A program made the position numbers and the translations under genes. The notes under the pieces are model-generated. The model did no database searches and was not told the DNA's origin. It saw nothing but the letters and a program-made list of their open reading frames with translations. From JBCDJI01 sp964351865 (GTDB lineage Bacteria > Verrucomicrobiota > Verrucomicrobiia > Methylacidiphilales > JBCBYL01), in the NCBI GenBank assembly GCA_964351865.1, contig CAYGPJ010000020.1:7149-71148 (forward strand): a stretch of 64,000 bases of DNA, read 5' to 3'. How positions within the stretch are numbered: position 1 is the stretch's first letter; the number at the start of each line of letters is the position of its first letter. This document shows positions 48,317 to 56,148 of the stretch, one piece after another.

Positions 48317-49087
48317 ATGACCCGCACCGAAGTAGTCAAAGCTCTCAAAACCGCCGGACTGAGCCCGTTAAAATCGCTCGGTCAGAATTTTCTGATCGAG
48401 CCGGGATTATGCCAATACATTGCGAATCAAATTACCTGCCCGCCGGACGATCATTGGCTCGAAATCGGACCGGGTCTAGGCGCCCTGACCGTTGAACTGC
48501 TTAAGACCGGTGCTCACCTCACTGCCATTGAACTCGACCACGGCCTGGCCAAATGGCTCAGAACTCATTATGCCGATTCAGAAAATTTCACGCTCATCGA
48601 AGCCGATGCGGTCAAAGAAATCTCAAGTGTGAACCACATCTCGGTCGCCACCGGCAACTTGCCTTACTACGCCTCCACTCCGATATTGGTCGAGCTACTG
48701 AAACGCGACCAACTCCCCGATGAAATGGTCTTCACCCTCCAAAAAGAAACGGGCGTTCGTTACTGTGCTAAACACGGCAACAAGAGCTACGGCGCCATCA
48801 CCGTGTTGCTCCAGTCCTGTTATCAAGTCGAATGCCGCCGCGTCATCGTCGGCGATGTCTTTTACCCGCAACCCAACATCGACTCGATCGTCTTCTACGC
48901 TAAAAAGCGAGACACCGTGCTGCCTGCCGAACAACGCGGCCCATTTTATCAACTGCTGCGGAAGGCCTTTGCCCAACGCCGCAAAAAACTGCGCAACACC
49001 ATTCAATTCGATTCCGACGATCGCCCGGAGCATCTGACGGTGAAGCAATGGCTCCATTTGTTTCAGCAACAAAACTCAACGACATAA
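48317..49087 (+). CDS. rsmA: 16S rRNA (adenine1518-N6/adenine1519-N6) dimethyltransferase
   Basis: A 256-residue enzyme that dimethylates two adenines near the 3' end of 16S rRNA during 30S assembly. Visible motifs are KSLGQNFLIEPGLCQYIA, SAM-binding LEIGPGLGALT and catalytic GNLPYYASTPI, plus the C-terminal KAFAQRRKKLRN. The ATG at 48317 gives the usual N-terminus; an in-frame start at 48281 would add 12 residues encoded by a palindromic repeat. That repeat spans the expected Shine-Dalgarno region, so a hairpin in the leader could limit translation (inference). Confidence 0.95.
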   Translation: MTRTEVVKALKTAGLSPLKSLGQNFLIEPGLCQYIANQITCPPDDHWLEIGPGLGALTVELLKTGAHLTAIELDHGLAKWLRTHYADSENFTLIEADAVKEISSVNHISVATGNLPYYASTPILVELLKRDQLPDEMVFTLQKETGVRYCAKHGNKSYGAITVLLQSCYQVECRRVIVGDVFYPQPNIDSIVFYAKKRDTVLPAEQRGPFYQLLRKAFAQRRKKLRNTIQFDSDDRPEHLTVKQWLHLFQQQNSTT

Positions 49088-49122
49088 TGCAAATAACGTC
49101 ATCATACTGATGAAGGTGGCCC

Positions 49123-49213
49123 ACAATAGGGGACGGAGTAATTTTTTCCTACACACCGCTTTCGCAGTTCAGAAGATGACATCCACGGAAAATATTACTC
49201 CGTCCCCTATTGT
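49123..49213. repeat. 20-bp perfect inverted repeat (AGGGGACGGAGTAAT family)
   Basis: Left arm ACAATAGGGGACGGAGTAAT and right arm ATTACTCCGTCCCCTATTGT are perfect, with a 51-bp spacer. AATAGGGGACGGAG-type repeats are common in genomes with Y1/RAYT transposases; none is present here. The GGGACGGAG core is shared with 1111-1156. Confidence 0.85.
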
Positions 49214-49288
49214 TCAGCGTTTTGATCCATCGATACAATTTGTTATCATTTATGACACAACCACGCTAATCTCTGAATCACACCTTAT

Positions 49289-49789
49289 ATGGAAGACATC
49301 TTCGACATTGTAGACGAAAACGATCAAGTCATCGGCAGCGCACCGCGCAGTGAAGTTCACGCCAGCGGCGCACTCCACCGGGCCGTGCATATCTTTGTTT
49401 TTAATCAGCAGGGAGAAATTCTGCTACAGCTACGCTCCGCCGTTAAAGACAAACACCCCGGCACCTGGGACACCTCCTGCTGCGGTCATGTCGATTCCGG
49501 CGAGACCTACGACATCGCCGCCGCCCGCGAGTTTCAAGAAGAACTAGGACCGGAGACGCTGCCAGCATTTACCGCTATCGGAAAATGTGACGCTTGTGAA
49601 CAGACCGGACAGGAATTTGTCACCGTTTACAAATGCGACTGCGATGGCCCCTTCCAACCCTGCCCCAAGGAAATCGACGAACTCCGCTGGATCAGCCCCA
49701 CCGTTATGGAACAGGAATTCAAAGACGCCCCCGAAACCTACGCTCCGGCACTGCCATACCTGTGGGAGAAATACGGGAAATTGTTGTAA
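49289..49789 (+). CDS. NUDIX hydrolase, YfcD/IDI-like
   Basis: A 166-residue cytosolic protein with a complete NUDIX box GHVDSGETYDIAAAREFQEE, preceded by DTSCCGH, a Cys/His pattern like the isopentenyl-diphosphate isomerase branch. The N-terminal DIVDENDQVIGSAPRSEVHA and HRAVHIFVFNQQGE match YfcD-type proteins. It may hydrolyse a nucleoside diphosphate derivative or act as an isomerase; the sequence favours YfcD-like hydrolase. A single gene between two inverted repeats. Confidence 0.8.
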   Translation: MEDIFDIVDENDQVIGSAPRSEVHASGALHRAVHIFVFNQQGEILLQLRSAVKDKHPGTWDTSCCGHVDSGETYDIAAAREFQEELGPETLPAFTAIGKCDACEQTGQEFVTVYKCDCDGPFQPCPKEIDELRWISPTVMEQEFKDAPETYAPALPYLWEKYGKLL

Positions 49790-49816
49790 TCGGGAATTTC
49801 CACTCATTGGTTAAAA

Positions 49817-49856
49817 GGTAGTGCTCCCGACCACGCAGGGTGTCGGGAGCACTACC
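49817..49856. repeat. 15-bp perfect hairpin (GGTAGTGCTCCCGAC)
   Basis: GGTAGTGCTCCCGAC and GTCGGGAGCACTACC flank a 10-bp loop, 27 bp after the NUDIX stop. It begins GGTAG and ends CTACC like the other palindromic elements, so it may be a further family; it could also terminate transcription, but no T-run follows. Confidence 0.75.
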
Positions 49857-49925
49857 TGTCACTGACTATAAATTCCCCTGACTTTATAATTGGTCACCGC
49901 GACTTCATTACCTAGCGTTGTCTGT

Positions 49926-50609
49926 ATGACAGCACTACCTATTCTCATGTTTATCGGCGTGGCGGGGCTGATCATTGGACTGGGAATTTGGGGCTACCTG
50001 AATGAGAAAAAACGTAAGGAAGCGCTCGCCACATTGGCACGCTCGCTTGGCCTGCATTTTTCAACTGAGAAAGACCGACAGCTCGCCCGTGAACTCAGCT
50101 TTCTCGATAAAACCCGCACGGGATCCAATCGCTACGCCCTCAACGTCATGCGCGGCAACTGGCAGGGTCACGAGATACTCGCCTTCGAATACCATTACGA
50201 AACTCACTCCACCGATTCCAAAGGCCGCCGCACCACCCATCACCATTACCTCTCCTTTGTGACCCTGCGTCTGCCCAAGTTTTTCCCGGAACTGACGGTC
50301 GCGCCGGAAGGGTTTTTCTCTAAAATGGCGCAAGCCGTGGGTTACGATGATATCGACTTCGAATCCGCAGAATTTTCCCGCCAATACGTAGTGCGATCGA
50401 AAGACCGAAAATTCGCTTACGACTTCCTGCACGCCCGCGCCATCCAATTCATCCTGCAACACCCGGTGCATCATCTTGAGGTGGAACACGACCGGCTCGC
50501 CATCGCCAAATCGGAACGTTTCAAACCCGAAACGCTGCAAGGACGACTGGAAGAACTGATCCAATTGCGTAGCCTGATCCCCGACTACCTACTGGAAACC
50601 AAAGCCTGA
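49926..50609 (+). CDS. Membrane-anchored protein of unknown function, upstream of lemA
   Basis: A 227-residue protein with an N-terminal transmembrane helix (LPILMFIGVAGLIIGLGIWGYL), a short basic linker, and a cytoplasmic domain of ~190 residues containing EILAFEYHYETHSTDSKGRR, THHHYLSF and FAYDFLHARAIQFILQHPVH. This resembles uncharacterised membrane proteins often found beside LemA. ATG 49926 places the anchor at the very start; the frame is open 12 codons further. A repeat element separates it from lemA. Confidence 0.65.
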   Translation: MTALPILMFIGVAGLIIGLGIWGYLNEKKRKEALATLARSLGLHFSTEKDRQLARELSFLDKTRTGSNRYALNVMRGNWQGHEILAFEYHYETHSTDSKGRRTTHHHYLSFVTLRLPKFFPELTVAPEGFFSKMAQAVGYDDIDFESAEFSRQYVVRSKDRKFAYDFLHARAIQFILQHPVHHLEVEHDRLAIAKSERFKPETLQGRLEELIQLRSLIPDYLLETKA

Positions 50610-50689
50610 GTTTGGAGTACGTAAATATTTCAAATTATGTTTTTGACCACACAATCTACAAGGAAGCGCAGCTGTCATATATTTCAAAT

Positions 50690-50810
50690 TTGTTTAGTTT
50701 ACTCAAGGTAAAGAAGGGGACACCAATTAACACGAATCAAAAAATAGTTCACAGGAAAATTCGTGTGCATTCGTGTCCATTCGTGGTTTAAGTTCCCGTT
50801 TCCTGTTCTA
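50690..50810. repeat. Inverted repeat, GTTTAGTTTAC...GTTCCCGTTTC family, copy 1
   Basis: Begins GTTTAGTTTACTCAAGGTAA, holds imperfect arms GGGGACACCAATTAACACGA and TGCATTCGTGTCCATTCGTG, and ends AGTTCCCGTTTC. It lies directly upstream of lemA. Confidence 0.7.
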
Positions 50811-50835
50811 TCATCATCAATCTCATGAGCTAATT

Positions 50836-51393
50836 ATGATCATCGCATTCATCGTCCTCGTTATCCTAATCATCATCCCTGCCGGCTACGTGATCGGCCA
50901 ATACAACGGCTTGATCGCCCTCAGCAATCACATCAAGGAATCCTGGGCGGATATCGATACCGAACTCAAACGCCGCTATGACCTGATCCCGAATCTGGTA
51001 GAAACCGTGAAGGGTTACGCCGCCCATGAAAAGGCCACACTCGACTCGGTCATTCAACTCCGCAATCAAGCGGCCGCCAACAACGGCTCAGTCGCCGAAC
51101 AATCCACCAGCGAGCAAGCTCTGGTGGCCGGCGTGCATAAGCTGATGGCGGTGGTCGAAGCTTATCCGGACTTAAAGGCCAACGAAAACTTTCTGGAGCT
51201 GCAACGAGAACTGACCAACACCGAAGATCGCATCCAGGCCTCACGCCGCTTCTACAACGCCAATGTCCGCGACTACCGTGTGAAGAGTCAGTCCTTCCCC
51301 AGTAACCTGGTCGCGTCCATGTTCAGCTTCCCACCCGTCGACTATTTCGAAGTCGAAGCCGCCGTCCGCGAGAATCCACAAGTAGAACTTTGA
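50836..51393 (+). CDS. lemA: LemA family protein
   Basis: A 185-residue protein with one N-terminal transmembrane helix (IIAFIVLVILIIIPAGYVIG) followed by the hallmark helical domain: NHIKESWADIDTELKRRYDL, IPNLVETVKGYAAHEKATLD, ENFLELQRELTNTEDRIQAS and RRFYNANVRDYR. The ATG at 50836 directly precedes the helix. LemA proteins are common and poorly understood; the C-terminal domain is probably outside the cytoplasmic membrane. The preceding gene encodes another single-pass protein and may be a partner. Confidence 0.9.
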   Translation: MIIAFIVLVILIIIPAGYVIGQYNGLIALSNHIKESWADIDTELKRRYDLIPNLVETVKGYAAHEKATLDSVIQLRNQAAANNGSVAEQSTSEQALVAGVHKLMAVVEAYPDLKANENFLELQRELTNTEDRIQASRRFYNANVRDYRVKSQSFPSNLVASMFSFPPVDYFEVEAAVRENPQVEL

Positions 51394-51487
51394 GCAGGGA
51401 GCGCGGGCATCCTGCCCGCAGGCCTTTCAGGAACATTTTTTACCGCAAAACTCAGCTCGTAAGTGCGTTAAGGTTAAATTTCTGACT

Positions 51488-51607
51488 CGTTTAGTTTACC
51501 GCAGGTAAAGAAATGGACGCTAATTTACGCTAATATTTTATTCTTATTCTTTTTCAGGAACCCATTTGTGTTCATTGGCGTCCATTTGCGGTTCTGGTTC
51601 CCGTTTC
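51488..51607. repeat. Inverted repeat, GTTTAGTTTAC...GTTCCCGTTTC family, copy 2
   Basis: Begins GTTTAGTTTACCGCAGGTAA and ends GGTTCCCGTTTC like copy 1, with arms AAATGGACGCTAATTTACGC and CATTGGCGTCCATTTGCGG. Ends are conserved and the middle differs. A single REP-like arm (AGGGAGCGCGGGC) precedes it at 51397. Together with flanking sequence this accounts for the 258-bp gap after lemA. Confidence 0.7.
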
Positions 51608-51651
51608 GATGAGTTAAAGATAACCCTCTAAGCCTCAGCCGGATTGGTTGC

Positions 51652-52086
51652 TTAATTCGAGAGCAAGTGAAGCTGCAACCCTTTGTTTTTAAAATGCTTA
51701 AAACCAGCATCAAAAGTAACAAACCGATAGCCGCAACTTACCGCAAATGCAGCTAAATAGGCATCCATCCATAATTTGGGAGATGCCCTCTTCTTATCAG
51801 TCATTGATCGCCAGACACCTTCCATACCAGTCGGTTCTGCCACCCAGAAAATCCGAGTATCTTGCAGCAGTTGATCATAATAATTCCAAGCGTCCGTCAT
51901 AGCACAAGGCTCGTAGCCATGACCGAGCGGTTGAGTCAATAACCGTAAATAAGACTGTTGCGTGGCACGATTAAACACTAGCTGCCTTTTTCTGCCTGTC
52001 TTTTCAAACCATTTACGAGCAATCTCATGATGAGGGTGTGCTTCGATCGTCAGGCTTAACCAGAAATTTGTATCGACTAAGTCCAT
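51652..52086 (-). CDS. vapC: VapC-type PIN toxin
   Basis: A 144-residue PIN-domain RNase. Acidic motifs are MDLVDTNFWLSL (first Asp), a central Glu/Gln region (FNRATQQSYLRLL), SPKLWMDAYLAAFA (Asp) and FVTFDAGFKHF (terminal Asp). This is the TA_VapC branch with DTNxWL. It is complete and 6 bp downstream of its antitoxin. Confidence 0.88.
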   Translation of the reverse strand: MDLVDTNFWLSLTIEAHPHHEIARKWFEKTGRKRQLVFNRATQQSYLRLLTQPLGHGYEPCAMTDAWNYYDQLLQDTRIFWVAEPTGMEGVWRSMTDKKRASPKLWMDAYLAAFAVSCGYRFVTFDAGFKHFKNKGLQLHLLSN

Positions 52087-52092
52087 CGATAT

Positions 52093-52344
52093 TTATTCCG
52101 AATCTAATTGGTGCAGGCGCTGATGAATTTCTTCCGAAGTCATTCCATCGAATAAACGTTTATTTCCCTTCGGTATTAAAGGCAGCGTAACATGAGTTTC
52201 AGAAACCCGCTTACCGGCTCCCTCACCTTCTACCACATAACGCAGGCCTTCCTGCACTAATTCCGTCAACGGACGCCCTTCCAGCGCAGCCTTCACCTTC
52301 GCTTTACGATAGAGCTGATCATTGATATTTAGAGTGGTCTTCAT
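52093..52344 (-). CDS. vapB: VapB-type antitoxin
   Basis: An 83-residue antitoxin starting MKTTLNINDQLYRKAKVKAA, the ribbon-helix-helix motif, with LTELVQEGLRYVVEG; the C-terminal SEEIHQRLHQLDSE would cover the toxin. It forms an intact pair with the PIN gene 6 bp downstream. An AT-rich stretch with repeats of ATATTTCTGTTTATCTGTCT lies upstream and may hold its operator. Confidence 0.85.
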   Translation of the reverse strand: MKTTLNINDQLYRKAKVKAALEGRPLTELVQEGLRYVVEGEGAGKRVSETHVTLPLIPKGNKRLFDGMTSEEIHQRLHQLDSE

Positions 52345-52478
52345 ATAGACAGATAACCATATTTCTGTTTATCTGTCTATTCTTCTAAAAGAAGCACTTG
52401 TTTTGATGAGCCGATTAAAGTCATTATTCGGCTCACTTTAGTTTAGTTATTGAGCCGTTTATATGATAAGATCGACTC

Positions 52479-53582
52479 ATGATTTATAACTGGCAACAGC
52501 AAGACTGGCCTCATTTTCGATATGATCTCGGAGGGATCGAAGATCTGCTTTTTACCTATTCTGAGCGGATCGGGCATATCACTGGCCAATTGGAAGTGCT
52601 GCCTGAGCGACTGCAATCTGAAGCAGTGATCGAAACCATCGTCATTGAGGCTATGAAGACTTCCGAGATTGAGGGTGAGCACCTGAGCCGGGAAGATGTC
52701 ATGTCATCTGTCCGCAATCAACTTGGCCTGAACCCCGAAATAATCTCAGTCCGCGATCAGCGTGCCCAAGGAATTTCAGAACTTATGCTGTCCGTTCGAC
52801 AAAGCTACTCCAGCAAGCTTTCACAAAAAATGCTGTTTAACTGGCATGGCATGCTCATGAAAGGGAACTCCCACATCAGGGCCGGAGCCTGGAGAACAGG
52901 TTCGGATCCGATGCAAGTGATTTCTGGAGCTGTCGGTAAAGAGAAGGTACATTTTGAGGCTCCTCCTGCGGATCAAGTGCCCGCCGAAATGAAAACATTT
53001 ATCAGATGGTTCAACGAATCACATCCCACTGGAAAATCGCCAATCAAGCGTGGACTCATACGCTCTGCCATAGCTCACCTGTATTTTGAAAGTATTCACC
53101 CATTTGAAGACGGAAACGGTAGGATCGGGCGTGCGATTTCTGAAATGGCACTTTCTCATGAAATTGGTCGCCCCTTGCCCTTGAGCTTATCTCGCACCAT
53201 CGAGCGTCATAGAAATGCGTATTATACCGCATTAAAAAAAGCTCAGCATTCCAACGAGATTTCATGCTGGCTCGACTATTTTGTGAATATGGTTCTGGTA
53301 GCGCAAACCGAAGCCAAACAGCAGGTCGATTTTATTCTCAGAAAGGCAAAGTTCTTCGACCGGATGGAAAGCCTTCTCAATCCGCGACAATTAAAAGTCG
53401 TTCGGCGAATGCTGGATGAAGGCCCGGCAGGATTTGAAGGAGGTATGAGTGCCAGGAAATACGTAGCACTCACGAAAACCACCAAGGCAACGGCTACCCG
53501 CGACTTACAAGATTTGGTAAAAAAACAGGCCTTCAAAGTAACCGGAGCAGGCCGAAGCACCCGTTATCAGCTTGATCTGTAG
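52479..53582 (+). CDS. Fic-domain AMP transferase, self-inhibited class
   Basis: A 367-residue protein. The N-terminal domain (residues ~1-80, DUF4172-like) includes TSEIEGE, matching the inhibitory (S/T)xxxE(G/N) motif, so it is a class II Fic protein with the inhibitory helix before the Fic core. The active motif is complete: HPFEDGNGRIGR (catalytic H207). The C-terminus (YVALTKTTKATATRDLQDLV) is a winged-helix-like DNA-binding domain. It probably AMPylates a protein target and may regulate its own gene (inference). It follows the VapBC pair but is transcribed divergently, and it converges on lipA. Confidence 0.88.
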   Translation: MIYNWQQQDWPHFRYDLGGIEDLLFTYSERIGHITGQLEVLPERLQSEAVIETIVIEAMKTSEIEGEHLSREDVMSSVRNQLGLNPEIISVRDQRAQGISELMLSVRQSYSSKLSQKMLFNWHGMLMKGNSHIRAGAWRTGSDPMQVISGAVGKEKVHFEAPPADQVPAEMKTFIRWFNESHPTGKSPIKRGLIRSAIAHLYFESIHPFEDGNGRIGRAISEMALSHEIGRPLPLSLSRTIERHRNAYYTALKKAQHSNEISCWLDYFVNMVLVAQTEAKQQVDFILRKAKFFDRMESLLNPRQLKVVRRMLDEGPAGFEGGMSARKYVALTKTTKATATRDLQDLVKKQAFKVTGAGRSTRYQLDL

Positions 53583-53594
53583 CATAAAAATAAC

Positions 53595-54527
53595 TTAAAC
53601 CGCTGCTGAGTCGGTTTCGTATTGCGGCTTGAGGTCGGTATATTTTTCACCTTGCTCATCCGCGTGGTAGGAACTGCGGACCATGGCACCGCTTTCGACG
53701 ACTCCAAAGCCGACGGATAACGCGAAGTCTTTCCAGTAGTCGAACTCTTCCGGGGTCACCCAGCGGTCGACCGGCAGGTATTGTTCGGATGGGCGCAAAT
53801 ATTGCCCCAGCGTCAGGATATCCACTTTAATCTTCGCCAGCTCCAGAATCATTTCTTCGATCTCGGCCGGATCTTCACCAATGCCGAGCATGATGCCGGT
53901 TTTGGTGACGAATCCACGCGACTTAGCGTGCCGCAACACGGTGCTGGAATCTGCAAAGTTGGCGCGACCGCGCACTTTTTTCTGCAGGCGCAACACGGTT
54001 TCCATGTTGTGATTTAAAATATCAGGACGCGCATCGAGGATGGTATCGATGTCCTTGGTGCGGCCTTTCATGTCAGGAATCAACACTTCGACTTTGGTTT
54101 CCGGATTCATGTGACGGGTCGCACGAATGGTGCGCGCCCACATTTCGGCGCCACTGTCGGGTAATTCATCCCGCGCTACTGAGGTAATCACCGCATAACG
54201 CAGGTTCATTTTCTGGATCGCTTCCGCCACCCGGGCCGGTTCCCCGAAATCCACTTCCGGCGGCTTGCCGGTATCAATGGCACAGAAATTACAGGCGCGG
54301 GTACAAACTTCCCCAAGGATCATCACCGTGGCGGTGCCGCGACTCCAACACTCGCCCAGATTCGGGCACTGCGCCGAAGAACAGACCGTATGCAACGACT
54401 TGTCCTTAATCATCTGCTGCACCTCATTAAACTGAGGGCCACCAGGAATTTTAGCACGCAACCACTGCGGCTTCCGGTTCAACGGATGCTGGCGTGATAG
54501 TTCTAAAAAGTCGGGTCTCATACTCAT
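53595..54527 (-). CDS. lipA: Lipoyl synthase
   Basis: A 310-residue radical SAM enzyme inserting two sulfurs into octanoyl groups on the E2 lipoyl domain. The auxiliary cluster motif CSSAQCPNLGECW and the radical SAM motif CTRACNFCAID are intact; the C-terminal RSSYHADEQ carries the conserved Ser. ATG 54527 (MSMRPDFLEL) is preferred to a TTG five codons upstream. It is the last gene of the pyruvate dehydrogenase operon, which explains its role there. Confidence 0.95.
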   Translation of the reverse strand: MSMRPDFLELSRQHPLNRKPQWLRAKIPGGPQFNEVQQMIKDKSLHTVCSSAQCPNLGECWSRGTATVMILGEVCTRACNFCAIDTGKPPEVDFGEPARVAEAIQKMNLRYAVITSVARDELPDSGAEMWARTIRATRHMNPETKVEVLIPDMKGRTKDIDTILDARPDILNHNMETVLRLQKKVRGRANFADSSTVLRHAKSRGFVTKTGIMLGIGEDPAEIEEMILELAKIKVDILTLGQYLRPSEQYLPVDRWVTPEEFDYWKDFALSVGFGVVESGAMVRSSYHADEQGEKYTDLKPQYETDSAAV

Positions 54528-54571
54528 TCTTCGAATAGACAATTGTCAATTGACGATCGACCATTCCCGAT

Positions 54572-55960
54572 TCACATATGAATCGGGGTGCCTTTAGCCA
54601 TCATCGAGGCTTCGGCGATCATTTCACTTAAAGTCGGGTGAGCATGCACGGTAGCAATGATGTCGTCCATGGTGGCTTCCGTTTTCATCGCCAGTCCCAT
54701 TTCCGCGATCAGTTCGGTCGCTTCGGCACCCACAATGTGTGCGCCCAGGATTTCGCCGTATTTTTCATCGAAGAGAATCTTCACGAATCCTTCCGGATGA
54801 CCGGACGCCACGGCTTTACCGCTGGCACGATACGGGAATTTACCGACTTTAAACTTCAGGCCTTTTTCTTTGGCTTTCTTCTCGGTCAAACCCACGCTGG
54901 CTACCTGCGGCTGGCAGTAAGTACAACCGGGGAACAGATCCACTTTATGTGGTTTCTTGCCCTTGACGAACATGCCTTCGACCGCTTCGATCGCTTCGTG
55001 GGAGGCCACGTGAGCTAACCATGGCGGCCCGATGATGTCGCCCGCGGCGTAAACGCCTTTGACGGAACTCTCGTAGCGATCATTGGTTTTAATATAACCA
55101 CGATCTGTCGCCGGAGTTACCGAGTCCTCGAAAACACCTTTGGTCACGCCGTCGACACCGATCGCCACCAATAGACACTCCGCTTCGATGGTCTTAGAAA
55201 CTTTACCGGAGACGGTGACTTTAACACCTTTTTTGCCGACTTCGGTTTTTTCTACTTTAGTTTCGGTCAATACATCGATGCCGTCCTTCTTGAAGGACTT
55301 AGCCAGATGTTCGGAAACTTCGTGATCTTCCACCGGCAGCACCTGTGGCAGCATTTCAATCAACGTTACATCGGTGCCGAAGGCATTGTAGAAATAAGCA
55401 AACTCTACCCCGATCGCACCCGCACCGATGATGACGATCGATTTCGGCTGCTTGCGCGGAACCAATGCTTCACGGCTGGTCATGACCGTGGTGCCGTCCA
55501 CTTCCAGATCCGGCAGCCGACGCGGCGTCGTTCCAGTGCAGACGAGGATATTTTTAGCTTCCAGAATCTGCTCTTTGCCACCGGCATCCTTGACCGCGAC
55601 GTTCTTATCTTTAGTGACACGACCTTGGCCGACGATGTAATCCACCTTCTTGGACTTGAAGAGAAATTCAATGCCCTTGGCCATGGTGTCGGAAACCCCG
55701 CGGCTGCGCTGCATGATTTTTTCGAAGTCGTATTTCACATCTTTCACCTCGAACCCGAAATCTTCAGCGTGTTTAAAATTCTGATAGGTTTCTGCGCTTT
55801 TGAGCAATGCCTTGGTCGGGATACATCCCCAGTTCAAGCAGGTTCCGCCGGCTCGCTCCATTTCAACGCACGCGACTTTTTTACCGAGTTGTGCGCCACG
55901 GATGGCCCCCACATATCCTGCGGGCCCACCGCCAATTACTACTAAATCATATACTGCCAT
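54572..55960 (-). CDS. lpdA: Dihydrolipoyl dehydrogenase (E3)
   Basis: A 462-residue flavoenzyme reoxidising the E2 lipoyl arm with NAD. The FAD motif is VVIGGGPAGYVGAIRGAQLG, the redox disulfide is GGTCLNWGCIPTK (C41/C46), the NAD site is IVIIGAGAIGVEFA, and the C-terminal HAHPTLSE holds the catalytic His. It belongs to the pdhA-pdhB-E2-lpdA-lipA set, separated from the E2 gene by an inverted-repeat element. Confidence 0.96.
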   Translation of the reverse strand: MAVYDLVVIGGGPAGYVGAIRGAQLGKKVACVEMERAGGTCLNWGCIPTKALLKSAETYQNFKHAEDFGFEVKDVKYDFEKIMQRSRGVSDTMAKGIEFLFKSKKVDYIVGQGRVTKDKNVAVKDAGGKEQILEAKNILVCTGTTPRRLPDLEVDGTTVMTSREALVPRKQPKSIVIIGAGAIGVEFAYFYNAFGTDVTLIEMLPQVLPVEDHEVSEHLAKSFKKDGIDVLTETKVEKTEVGKKGVKVTVSGKVSKTIEAECLLVAIGVDGVTKGVFEDSVTPATDRGYIKTNDRYESSVKGVYAAGDIIGPPWLAHVASHEAIEAVEGMFVKGKKPHKVDLFPGCTYCQPQVASVGLTEKKAKEKGLKFKVGKFPYRASGKAVASGHPEGFVKILFDEKYGEILGAHIVGAEATELIAEMGLAMKTEATMDDIIATVHAHPTLSEMIAEASMMAKGTPIHM

Positions 55961-55986
55961 AATTTTTTCTCTCTCTGATTTTTTTT

Positions 55987-56136
55987 ACCGCTAATGGACG
56001 CTAATTTTCGCTAATAAAAAAGTAATCTCGGAATGTAGGGAACTGTCTTCAGCAACCCCGATAGTTTTCAGGATTCGACATTTTCTCTATTCACCTTCCT
56101 AGACAAATTTGCGTTTATTGGTGTCCATTTGCGGTT
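55987..56136. repeat. Long-spacer inverted repeat between E2 and lpdA genes
   Basis: Arms ACCGCTAATGGACGCTAATT and AATTTGCG...GGTGTCCATTTGCGGTT pair imperfectly across ~90 bp. Related in sequence to the elements at 50690 and 51488 (AATGGAC/GTCCATT core). It sits inside an operon and may attenuate E3 expression. Confidence 0.6.
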
Positions 56137-56148
56137 CTTTCCCGTTTT

